A DNA stretch of 64,000 nucleotides from Gossypium raimondii (lineage: Eukaryota; Streptophyta; Magnoliopsida; Malvales; Malvaceae): contig NC_068571.1 in the NCBI RefSeq assembly GCF_025698545.1, forward strand, positions 41,511,733 through 41,575,732, given 5' to 3'. Under the pieces are notes generated by a model. It was not told where the DNA came from. It worked only from the letters and a program-made list of their open reading frames with translations, and ran no database searches. How positions within the stretch are numbered: position 1 is the stretch's first letter; each line of letters opens with the position of its first letter. Below are positions 49,395-60,428 of the stretch, piece by piece. The position numbers and the translations under genes were made by a program.

Positions 49395-50357
49395 TGTTTA
49401 ATAGGTAGTGCTAATAAAGTATGGAACGAGGAGGTTATCCGCAATACCTTTGAGCTGGATGATGCGAACAGAATCCTGCAAATTCCACTTGCGAGGGAGG
49501 AGCATGTTGACTTGGTAATATGGCGCGGTGAGCCCTCGGGTATGTTCTCGGTAAGAAGCGCCTAGAAACTATTACAGACCTAGAGCACTACCCCTAATTT
49601 TAATGACTTACAGATTACAACAAAATAATTCTACAAACAATTGTGGGATCTACAACTTCCCAATAAAATTATAATAATGCTATGGAGAGTGTTTTGGAAT
49701 TTCATCCCCACGATGGTCAACCCATATGTCAAAAGTTTGACTCAAAGCAACAAGTGTTCTAGATGTAAGGTGAGAATTGAGACTTAATGGCATGTCTTTG
49801 GCAAATTCCCTACTTCAGTAGAAATATGGCAAATTTTAAATTTTGAATGGGTAATTACAATACAACATCCAGACTATTTTGAATGGCTTACCTAGGTATT
49901 TGGAAAAAGTACGGAATCCAAATGACGCTTGGTTTGTGGTCAATCTGGTTTGACAGAAATAGGAACCTGTATGAAGGTAAAACTCATTCAGTTATAGGCA
50001 TAGCTGATTTCACCAAAAAACTACATTCGTGAACTTGATTACTTGACAAAGAGAAAGACTACCTTTGATGGTGAGAAGGAGAACTAGAAAACACCTAAAT
50101 GACGGAACATTAAAATCAGTTTTGATGCCTTGTTCAACTACCAAGGTTTTAAGTCAGCTTCGGGAATAGCGGCACGAAACATGAAAGGAGAAGTTCTGGT
50201 CTCTAAATCTCGTCTGCACACTGCGGTTGACACGGCCTTTGATGTAGAAGACCTCGCCTATCTCGAAGTCGTGCTCACGGGAATTGAGTTGGGTTTAACA
50301 GAAGTAATAGTGGAAGGGGATTCCAAATCCATCATTAGCAAATACAAAACAAGATAA
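49395..50357 (+). pseudogene. LINE ORF2 C-terminal part: zf-RVT and RNase H-like
   Basis: Resumes the LINE after the MULE with IGSANKVWNEEVIRNTFELD and LAREEHVDLVIWRGEPSGMF, followed by a zinc-binding region near 49680-49860. The RNase H-like domain at 50130-50357 reads GIAARNMKGEVLVSK, YLEVVLTGIELGL and VIVEGDSKSIISK. The 3' end runs on to the A-run at 50583. Confidence 0.82.
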
Positions 50358-50593
50358 GTGGATAAATCATAAATTAGTGCTCACATCCAAACATTCAGAA
50401 GGAAAATGAAAGATTTCGGTCATTAGTTTTCCATTTTGCTCCCAGGTCAGCTAATCAATTATCCGATAACCTAGCCACGACGAGTTTAAACAGGATTTTG
50501 GACTGGTGGTCTTTAGCTCGGTTGGTCTTTTTCTTTTGTTTGGTTTTGTTTTGTTTCAATAATAATATCCCAATTTGATTTCAAAAAAAAAAA

Positions 50594-50605
50594 TTAGTCT
50601 CTTTA
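50594..50605. repeat. Target-site duplication, 3' side of LINE A
   Basis: TTAGTCTCTTTA directly follows the A-run of the LINE and matches 37825-37836 at 11 of 12 bases. Confidence 0.7.
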
Positions 50606-51491
50606 TTTTACATATATTAAAATTTATATTTAATTATTAGTATTGATAAAATCTTCTAATGTGACATTTTGAAATAAAAAATACTCATCTTTTGTTGTTG
50701 TTTAAAAAAATGATGTCGTAATGAATTTGAATTTAACAACCTTTTGACTTGCATTTTTAAATCTAAAAAATAAAAGAACTAATTTCCTTTAAGAAACTAA
50801 ATTTCAAATATATGAAAAATATAAATATCTAAAGCATATTTTGACATATTTAGTGCATTGTCATTTTATAAATCTTGTTGTACCCCTCCTAGAGCATGAC
50901 ACATGGCGAGCTATTAGACAACTTCCATGAACCTTCCGTGGAGAATGGTCCGCTAGATAGTGCCATGTGACAAACTCATAGGTAATTTGTAGGAATCCCT
51001 CATAAGTTGTCCGCAAGGAACACTCCATGAGCCCTAAATAAGGAACAGTCCGAGTAAGACCCCTCTTGAACTCCTAAACAATCACTTGTGAGATAGCACG
51101 TAGTGTACCCCTTCCTCCGCTTCGATCACTTGAGGGCAACAACCTCGTAATATTAGGTACAACCCCAAGAACAAAGAACTTAATAGCAGGATCACAAAGT
51201 ACGTCACATGGGGACAATAGATCTATAACAGCTTTGCCACCTAACCAATCATACGACCATGATTGTCCCCTCCATACTGTCGTCTACATGGCATTATAGG
51301 ACACAAAGGACCTTTTATATAGTCCAAAGATGCAAATCACCGAAAATCACTTCCTTGAACCCAAGAAAAAACCTAAGCCTTTCTCCCTCTCCTTCTCCAC
51401 TCTTTTAAGCTTATTTTGGCTTTGACACTCAAATGGCACTTTTCTTTGCCACTTTTTTTTTCTTTCATCTCCTTTTTATATTAACCATTTA
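50606..51491. repeat. 3' flank of LINE A, first copy of a duplicated segment
   Basis: Aligns along its length with 59550-60330; the piece 54297-54407 continues it after the solo LTR. A 100-base stretch (about 51153-51251) is missing in the other copy. 50880-51420 reads like degraded LTR or leader sequence. No gene. Confidence 0.85.
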
Positions 51492-54296
51492 TGTAACACC
51501 CCTATACCATGTTCGACTTAAGGAACCTAATATAGGAATATTACATTTGGTGCCAAATTAATTCTTGGCTAATTACTAATATAATTGAACACAAAACTAA
51601 TACTTAAAACATACCTAATATATTTCATGCATTTCATCAATAATCATTTCATAAAATCATTATTTCATATATTTCATTTATATATCTCAATTCAATAATT
51701 TATCCTATTTCATATCTAAAACCTTACAAGATTAGTCTTTCAATGACTATTTCACATTCATTTCAATTTCCCATTACATTTTAATAATTCATTCATCATC
51801 GGTTTCCATTGTCAATTCGTTCTTTTATATTCAATTTACAATTGTAATCTTTAAATACTCAATTCATACATTAAATCAACAAATATATCTCAATAACTTG
51901 TATTCAATTAAATTCAAGTATTATTTCACTATTTCAAATTATTTCATTTTCACTTCTCATTTTACATTATTTCATATTATCAAAATCTATTTCATAAAAT
52001 TTATCCTTATCATTTCTTGAACCATAATTCTTACCCTTTCACATATGTCATATCATTCGATTTAGTTTTATCAGTAACTTTATTTCATTTGACCCTATTA
52101 ACTTGACTCGGACTTGGCGGATACACGGATTCCAACCAAACACACCAAGAAATGCAAGAATCAATGCAGTAGCGAATATGAATAAAGATTCAACACGCAA
52201 AGTCTTGAATGCATAAATGTGATAAGATAAGATTCGACACACAAAGTGCCGAATCGATATGATATGAATAACGATAATGATTCGACACACAAAGTGCGAA
52301 TCATGCGATAAGAATGAGATTCGACACACAAAGTGCCGAATCGAAGAATCGAATAAGATAATGATGAGTCGGCACATAAGTGCCTAATCAGTAAGCCGGC
52401 AAATACCCCATACTCTTCCATATCCTATGGCATGCCAACTATATCCGACTAGCCCGACTAGTTAATAGGGCATTTAATTCACTTTTCAGTATAATTTCCA
52501 TCTTAGTACAATATCAATTATAATTCCTTATTTCAATAAGTTTCACAGTATTGCAGTAATTCATTACTTCAGGATTTTCACAGTTCAATGCAAGATACAT
52601 AATAAAGATTCAAGATTCCATGATTCGATTCAAGATTAGTCTCACATATCAATTTCTACTTTCTCGATTTCAATTCCAATAAAATCCATATCACTCACCA
52701 ATTTCAATATTCCAGTTCAATTCAATAATTCAATTCAAACCATTTCAATTTCTATTCAATAATCACATTTCAATTCAAATTCACTTTCCACTTTCTAATC
52801 TACCAATACATATTCCAGATATTCACATGTAATCATACTTGATTCAATTTAAACCACTTTTCAATCGATATTCAATTCACGTATTCACACTTATTCATAC
52901 ATTAATTCACTTTCATTCAATTCATATATATATATATATATTCATTTTCCAATCAAATTCAAATCACTAATTACTTTTCAGTTCATATACATTTCAAAGA
53001 TTCACATATTTTATTTTTTTATTTCAATAATAAATATATCTCATCATGCATCATATAATTCATGAAATTAACATTTAACCATTAAATTTCAGCAATATGA
53101 ACTTACTATTTCATTATCTTTCCAAACTTGTTTCCTATGAGCATCACACAAGATATAAACATATCATTAAACCATAGTTGCAAGCTAGTGTATTTAAACA
53201 TAACTCTTTTTGGAACTAACCACATGATAAACCATTCATGACATTATTTCATGCCAAATCATATACCATACACACATACTATGAAACTTTATTTTCACAC
53301 ATGAGCTTAAGCCATGACCAATAATGCACAAATATAAGCATCATTTCTATTTCATCGTTTATCAATTATAATCAAACACATGACCAATTATACACAAATC
53401 ATTCATATATTTCCAAATTTTCCTCCTCCTCCTCTACATTCCACATCCTTAATGTGTATAACACACTTAAACAATATTAACTATAATTTTACTATTCACT
53501 CACATGTATATTCAAAGCTGTTTATCCGAGTCAGGGTCACTAAATTATTTTTATCCGGAGATACAGAGCTCCAAATTAAGATCCGTTAATTTTACCTAAA
53601 ACTAGACTCTCATATCTTCTTACCATAAAAATTTCAAAATTTTTGGTTTAGCAAAATAGTACAGTTTATTCTTTAAAGTTTCCCCTGTTTCGCTGTCTAA
53701 CAGTTCCAACCACTCTTCACTAAAAATGAATTATCTAATTGTACAAAATTTGGATGATGTTTTTGTTTGTTTCCTTTGAAAATAGACTCATTACGTATTC
53801 TAAGCATATAAATTATAACTCATAATTATTTTTATTAAATTTTTATGATTTTCCAAAGTCAGAACAGGGGAACCCGAAATCATTCTGCTATTATCTCACA
53901 AAATTTATTATATCTCATAATTTATAAATCCATTACTTGCACCGTTTCTTCTATGAGAAACTAGACTCAATAAGATTTAATTTCATATTTTATTGACTCT
54001 CTAATTAAATTCCTACAATTTTGGTGATTTAAAATCTCCGAGGTCTCAATACCTCGTTTTTTCTAATTATTTTAATATTTATTTCTAGTGCACTATTCAC
54101 TGTTTCAAAATTTTTCCTAACTTCACATTTAACTTATATTCGCTAAATTAATAATATTTTCTACTCATTTGTCGAATTTAGTGATCTCGAATCATCGTTT
54201 CGACACCTTTGAAAATTCAGGCCATTACACTTTTTCTCGTCGGATTTGTGGTCTCGAAACCACTATTCCGACTAGACCCAAAATCAGGCTGTTACA
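51492..54296 (+). repeat. Solo LTR, TGTAACACCCC family, with perfect TSD
   Basis: A 2,805-bp block starts TGTAACACCCCTATACC and ends CAGGCTGTTACA, flanked by ATTTA (51487-51491 and 54297-54301). The uninterrupted target is present at about 60327-60340 (ACCATTTATATGATAATAAAG). Its 3' part (GGATTTGTGGTCTCGAAACCACTATT) is close to that of the solo LTR at 41970. Confidence 0.92.
52187..52395. repeat. Tandem hairpin units in the solo LTR
   Basis: Five diverged units of 29-48 bases each hold GATTCGACACACAAAGTGCC followed by GAATC, so each can form a stem of GATTCG with CGAATC. Confidence 0.82.
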
Positions 54297-54407
54297 ATTT
54301 ATACGATAATAAAGAATTATTTGATGAAATATGTTAAAAAGTTTAGGTAATTTCATGAGGTATATTTTTTAAGAATTTTTAACCTACCATTTACTATTAA
54401 TAAATTG
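54297..54407. repeat. End of the first flank copy and duplication junction
   Basis: Continues the flank of LINE A and stops at ...CTATTAATAAAT. The next base pairs belong to the interior of the LINE ORF1. The equivalent in the second copy (60428) runs into unrelated DNA. Confidence 0.85.
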
Positions 54408-54408
54408 G

Positions 54409-55036
54409 CCCTTGCCCGTCAGAGTGTGAGAAGAAAGATTTGATGCATGCAATAGGTTCTACTTTTGGTGTAATGAGATCGGAGATAAAAAACAATGTTT
54501 GCAAGTTGAAAGTTCAGTTGGATGTCCAAAAACAGTTACGGAGGGGAATTTTTATTACAACGGGCAATCAAGAGAAAGTATGGCTTCCCTTTAAGTATGA
54601 AAACCTATCAAATTTTTGCTTTGGTTGTGGTTGTATAGGTCATGTTGTGAAAGACTATACTATGATCTCGAATTTGGGGGAAGAGAAGCTGGAAGATGAT
54701 CTCCCTTACTTACTGGCGTTAAAAGCTGAATCTAATTTAATAGGTAAAGAAAGTCTACAATTTGGTTTCTCAGTTAAAAATCTATGAAACAATATTTATA
54801 TATCGGGGAGAATAATGGGGTGGAAGCATCGGGGGTCAAAATTCAAAAAGATACCATTCCTAGTAAGATGCCGGCAACGATTCATCATGGGGAGGAGAAC
54901 CTGCAAAAGGTGGAATTTTTTACATAACGGCAACCTGCAGATTTGCACCATAATTCTAAGAAAATTGGGGCATCTAACCAACGCTGTTCTACAAAAATTG
55001 AATCTACAAAAGTTGTTTTTCATGTCTCAAATCTAG
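54409..55036 (+). pseudogene. LINE copy B ORF1 remnant
   Basis: Reads MHAIGSTFGVMRSEIKNNV and KVWLPFKYENLSNF, and has the same altered zinc knuckle as copy A (CFGCGCIGHVVKDY, last Cys is Tyr). It breaks near 54784. Confidence 0.83.
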
Positions 55037-55372
55037 GGATTGAGCAGTTTCGGGAGAAAGCTAATAATATGAACGGGATGGATGAAAAGTGACAAAAAAG
55101 ATCGAAAAGCCCAAAAGAATGAGTTGGAAGAGATTGGAAAGGACTATGCGGATTAATGATATCCAAATGGAAAGTATGACAGGTAAGAGGAAAGGTGTTT
55201 TAGCTTCAAAGGATGTAATTGAGAATTCTTCTCTTAGTGAAGATAATTATAAAAAGGGGAGATTTGATGAAGATAGTCTTGATCATCAGTCTCTAAAGAT
55301 CCCTCAAGAACAAATGGTTGTTTTTTCTCAAATAGGATCAACGGCTGCATATAGGCAAATCGACCAAACACA

Positions 55373-56510
55373 ATAAAAACCATAAGTTGGAATATCTGTG
55401 GATTGGGGAGTCCTTGGGCAATAAGAAGGCTTCGGTTCACGCTGAAGCAACATAATCCTTAAATGGTCTTCTTTATAGAGACAAAAGTTGATAGCAGAAG
55501 GATGGATAGGGTCAGAAGAGCAGATTCATTAATGGCTTTGATGTGGAGGTAGAAGGTTCGCGGGGTGGGTTTTCACTGACATGGAAAGGAGATGTTCTTG
55601 TTACAATCATTAGTTATTCTAAAAATCATATTGATGCCCAAATTAAGGAAAATCAAGTCGACAAGGAATGGTGCTTCATGAGGTTTTATGAGCACCTTTT
55701 GCTACTGAAAGGTATAGTACTTAGAGTTTACTTCGAAAATTAGGAAGGACTTAGACTCATCCTTGTCTTGTTTGTGGGGATTTTAATGAAATTTTGTACT
55801 CTTTTGAGAATAAATGAGGGGTGCCAAGTGATGAAAAAAGAATGAAGGATTTTCGGACATTTCTTAATGAGTGCCGACTCTTGGATGTAGGATTTTCTAG
55901 GTCGTGGTTCACATGGGAAAGAGGAAACTTACCAGAAACAAACATAATGGAAAGGCTTGATAGAGGGGTTACAAACATAGAATAGTTTTCTGTTTTCCCA
56001 CATGCTCGTATTCAAACTCGCCTTACTCATATTTGGATCACAGTCCTTTGCTCATTCATACATAACAGGGGTATAGGGAGATAAGGAAGGCTCCCTTTAG
56101 GTTCGAGGCATGGTGGCTTCTTGAAGAAACATTTGAAAGGACAGTTAAGGATATTTGGGGATCATCTTTGGGAACGACATTGGATAAACTAGAAAGCTTG
56201 AGACAGGGATTGACTCAATGGGTGATTAAGATTTGAGAAGGAAGGGTAGGGATCAAAAAAGATTTAAGTAGAAAATTAGAGAGTTTGTTTGAAGAGGATA
56301 GGAATGATGAGAATTTGGCTAAAATAATTTACAGGAAGATACATCTCAATTTGGAAATCAATAAAAACGAGGCCTATTGGGAGCAAAGAGCACGCATTAA
56401 TTGGCTAAAATTGAGGGATAGAAACACAACATTTTTCCATAATTGTGTTACTCAACGCAATAGATCCAATACTATAAGAAGCTTGCAGAATAAGGATGGG
56501 GAATAAGTCA
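55373..56510 (+). pseudogene. LINE copy B ORF2, endonuclease part
   Basis: Aligned with copy A from 39264; the ORF2 start reads ATA (55373-55375) instead of ATG. It keeps SWNICGLGSPW near 55384-55416. Stops interrupt it, and 56285-56506 retains IYRKIHLNLEINKNEAYWEQ. It stops at the solo LTR. Confidence 0.8.
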
Positions 56511-56538
56511 GTAATGTGGAAGAGATGGAGAAGATAGC

Positions 56539-58862
56539 TGTCGAAACCTTTTTTTTTTAAAACGGGGTCGACTTTGGTTTGAAAACGAAAATTAAAACGG
56601 GAGTTGCCACCAATCCCTTTTTTATGAGGTGGGATCAGGCCACCTCGTAATAAACTATTTTGGTTTGTCAAAATAGTGATTTTGGTATACGAAATTTTAA
56701 AAAATCAGGTTTGGGAGTCGGTTACGCACGAGGAAGGGTTAGCACCCCCAATGCTCCCAAAATTGGTACCGAGTTGATTACTTAATGTCTTAATGTCGAA
56801 ACTGAAAATTTGAAGGGAAATTTAAAAATACGATCCCCTTTTATTAAGGTTAATACAAACACTCGAATAAACCAAAAAGAGAGTTAAAGATTCGTTCGTT
56901 TCAAGGTCACGAAATATCACATCCCCTAAGTTAGGACACGATATTTGGAACCTTAGAGATTGAACTTGCCTTTAATTTTTATTAAAAAATCGTATTTAAA
57001 AGGATATGTCACTATTTAGGTTTAACGAGAGAATCGAAATCCCGTAAGTTAGGGTACAATTTCTCGAAATCGTGAAACATTGCTTTATTTTGAAATTTCC
57101 TTCATTTTTTACGAATTTGGGTAAAAGGGAAGTGAAAATTTTTAAAGGATATATGTTTACTTTTAGTTTTTAAAGAAATTGCTTAATACGTGAAAGGTTG
57201 CACACGACTAGCAATGATAGTGCATCATACATTTGAAATAGCAATGACATAATGTACATAGTAAAATGTAACATACATAACATTAATGCTAATGAATCAC
57301 AAGGTTAACAAGCACAAACAATAATAAGAAAGATGCCAACGATAATACAAGTAACAATAATAATGATAATAATATAAGTAACATACCCAACAATAACAAC
57401 AACAATAATAAATAACGATGAAGATAATACTAAGGAATCTAAAATTTGAAAATATTTGAAGATTAGCAAGAAACTAGATAATGAAATGATAGTAATAATG
57501 ATGACATAAATAAAATACACAAATCGATACGTATATATAAAAAAATGAGTAATAAAAAAAATAAATAATGGTGTAAGTTTGATTAAAAATTAAAAATGAG
57601 TAAACAAATAAATATTAATTGAAATATTTAATGAAACTATTTTTTTAAAACAAATAATATATAAAAAAAATTAATTAAACAGGCTGAGGACCGAATTGAA
57701 ATCGGGCTAAAAAATCAAAGTTTAAATTGCAAATAAATAAAACAGGGTTGCCAGGGGAATGAAATGAAACGCGCGCAAAGCGCGAGGGACCTTCAGGGAA
57801 ATATTCCCCAGTCCTAAAGCGCGGCGTTTTAACGAAGGGACCGCATATGGTCTAAGGACTAGATTGAAACGGAAGCAAAATTCGCAACTCAAATTTAAAA
57901 AAAAAACAAAAAAGGATCGAATTACACTATGTTGCTAAAGAGGAGGGACCGATTGTGCAAATAGCCTATTCACCGCAAAAACACGCGGATCCTGTGGGCT
58001 GCTAGGTCGGGTCGCAGGTCAGAGGTCCAAAACGATGTCGTTTTGGCCTCTAAACCCAACCCCCAAAACGGAGTTGTTTAATGCCTTGTTTAAATCAATT
58101 TTTTTAAAAAATTATTTTTGCAGTGTTTAGGGAAAAAAACTTCAAAAACCTCTATTTCTCTCAACCCCACCCCACATCCGGCCTAGGGTTTCGGCCGTGG
58201 TCGCCGCTGTAGCGCTATCGTGGCCGGTGGCTGGCGTTGCGCAAAAAGGATTTTTTATCCCTCATCATGTGGCGTCCTTGAGAACCCAACTCTCTCAACC
58301 CGCGGGAAACAAAAAAAAAGGGGAACTCTCGACCGCTTTGGACCCGAATCGGCAATAGAGGAAAAGCCCTCCGACAGCGCAACCACGGTCGTCCATGGTG
58401 AGTCCCCTTTCCCCTTTTTTATTTCTTATTTAATATGCGAAAAAAAAAACAAAAGATAAAAAAAGAAAAAGAAAAGTGAATCTAAGATGAAAAAAATCAC
58501 CTTTTTTTTTGTTCGTTATTTGTTTTTATCTCTCAATGTTCGTAAAAAAACACAAAGAGTTTAGGCTTTTATAGTCGGATACAACTTTTTAGTCCATTAT
58601 TGCTCGCATGCCTCTCTTTTTTTGTTGTTGCGTTCAATTTTTTTGCAGGTGTCAGATGAGCATGGTGATGGTGTGTGGCGGTGGTGGTATGCGTAAGGGT
58701 TTTAAGTCTTATTGGGTCATTTGGGCTTTAGGGTTTTAATTATTATTGGGCTGTTCAGACTATTGTAATTTTAGGTTTAAATTTACTGTAAATGGACTGG
58801 AATAGTTATTATTTATTTTTGTTTGATTTTCTTCTAGGCCCGGGCAAATTGAGCCTATTACA
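56539..58862 (+). repeat. Solo LTR, TGTCGAAACC family, in LINE B
   Basis: A 2,324-bp block starts TGTCGAAACC and ends GAGCCTATTACA, flanked by ATAGC (56534-56538 and 58863-58867). Copy A at about 40410-40435 (GAGAAGATAACTAAAAGC) shows the uninterrupted target with a single ATAAC. It shares family features with 12291-14833. Confidence 0.92.
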
Positions 58863-58867
58863 ATAGC

Positions 58868-59180
58868 TAAGAGCTTTTTTCAAGAGTTGTTTACAACCGG
58901 AGGGGTGAGCAATATGGAATCGATCTTGCTAGGAATTGAGCATTGCATTTTCAAGGAAGCACATTTGCAGCTTACAATGAAGTACATTGCTGGAGAGATT
59001 TGGGTAGCATTGGAAGGAATGAGTCCTACAAAGGTTCCCGGTGATGACGGCTTTCCAACAATTTTCTTTCAGAAGTGTTGGAACATCGTATGTACAGAGG
59101 TAACTTCTTTCTGTTTGGAAATCTTAAATGAGGGTAGGGATTTGAAACTCTTAAATGTCACTAATGTTGTGTTGACTGGA
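58868..59180 (+). pseudogene. LINE copy B reverse transcriptase fragment
   Basis: Reads ALEGMSPTKVPGDDGFPTIF and FQKCWNIVCTEVTSFCLEIL, the segment just before the first RT motif. It matches copy A 40428-40733 and stops abruptly before the conserved NFRPISL segment. Confidence 0.82.
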
Positions 59181-59445
59181 GACGGAACGGCCAAGAGAAC
59201 GAGATTGATGAAAGAAGGGTTTGAAATGGTTATTTGGGAGTTGAGAGGTCCCATTTCTCTGATTTTGGTAACTATACTCTCGGGCTTCTGGACCCGACAA
59301 GTCAAAGAAAATATTGAAAAGGGAAAGTTGGGGACAGGTCATTAATGGCAGACTGGGGTTTTCTAGGCATTTATTTTGTTATTTTAATGTGTTTCCAGAT
59401 TTTTCTTTTTGGTCTTTTAACGTTTGGGCTCCCGTGTTGGATTTT
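59181..59445. other. Filler DNA at the deletion in LINE B
   Basis: The 265 bases have no counterpart in copy A. They encode a short open frame (RLMKEGFEMVIWELRGPISL) that could come from another LINE-like ORF1, but I cannot confirm it. They replace about 9.8 kb of present copy A (40734-50493), or about 2.5 kb without later insertions. Confidence 0.6.
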
Positions 59446-59540
59446 GGGCTGGTGGTCTTTAGCTCGGTTGGGCTTTTTTTTGTTTGGTTTTGTTTTGCTT
59501 CAATAATAACATCCCAGTTTGATTTCAAAAAAACAATTAG

Positions 59541-60428
59541 TCTCTTTATTTTACATATATTAAAATTTATATTTAATTATTAGTATTGATAAAATCTTCT
59601 AGTGTGACATTTTGAAATAAAAATACTCATCTTTTGTTGCCGTTTAAAAATGATGTCATAATAAATTTGAATTTAACAACCTTTTGACTTGCATTTTTAA
59701 ATCTAAAAAGTAAAAGAACTAAATTCATTTAAGAAACTAAATTTTAAATATATGAAAAATATAGGGATCTAAAGCATATTTTGACATATTTAGTGCATTG
59801 TCATCTTATAAATCTTGTTGTACCCCTCCTAGAGCATGACACATGGCGAGCTGTTAGACAACTTCCATGAACCTTCCGTGGAGAATGGTCCGCTAGATAG
59901 TGCCATGTGATAAACTCATAGGTAATTTGTAGGAACCCCTCATAAGTTGTCTACAAGGAACACTCCATGAGCCCTAAATAAGGAACAGTCCGAGTAAGAC
60001 CCCTCTTGAACTCCTAAACAATCACTTGTGAGACAGCACATAGTGCACCCCTTCCCCCGCTTGGATCACTTGAGGGCAACAACCTCGTAATATACGACCA
60101 TGATTGTCCCCTCCATACTGTCATCTACATAGCATTACAGGACACAAAGGACCTTTTATATAGTCCAAAGATACAAATCACCAAAAATCACTTCCTTGAA
60201 CCCAAGAAAAAACCTAAGCCTTTCTCCCTTTCCTTCTCTACTCTCTTTAAGTTTCTTTTGACTTTGACTCTCAAATGGCACTTTTCTTCACCACTTTTTT
60301 TTTTCTTTCATCTCCTCTTTATATTAACCATTTATATGATAATAAAGAATTATTTGATGAAATATGTTAAAAGTTTAGGTAATTTCATGAGGTATATTTT
60401 TAAAGAATTTCTAACCTGCCATTTACTA
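59541..60428. repeat. 3' flank of LINE B, second copy of the duplicated segment
   Basis: Parallels 50606-51491 plus 54297-54407, lacking the solo LTR and a 100-base stretch. Similarity ends at ATTAATAAAT (60428). Confidence 0.85.

Larger units (their letters stand above)
37837..50593 (+). mobile_element. Full-length LINE (copy A), interrupted by a solo LTR and a MULE
   Basis: The LINE has a 5' leader, an ORF1 remnant (37935-38925), an ORF2 remnant (39264-50357, split), a 3' end and an A-run at 50583-50593. It is flanked by a near-perfect 12-bp duplication. Excluding insertions at 41970-44800 and 44951-49384 (plus their TSDs), it is about 5.5 kb, normal for a complete plant LINE. The whole 3' part and downstream flank were later duplicated as 54408-60428. 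Confidence 0.85.
54408..59540 (+). mobile_element. LINE copy B (5'-truncated, duplicated)
   Basis: Begins inside ORF1 at the position matching 38297 and parallels copy A to 56538. A solo LTR with its own TSD follows (56539-58867), then RT sequence matching A 40428-40733. At about 59181 homology to A jumps, after 265 bases of unrelated DNA, to the LINE 3' end (A about 50494). The LINE ends near 59537 in a short A-rich run. Confidence 0.85.

Noticed and set aside
12291..58862. 12291-14833 and 56539-58862 as the two LTRs of one giant element
   Set aside because: Each has its own perfect 5-bp target duplication with different sequences (AAGTA and ATAGC), so they are separate solo LTRs.
54408..59540. 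LINE B as an independent insertion
   Set aside because: The flank after B repeats the flank after A, and no target duplication surrounds B, so a segmental duplication explains it better.
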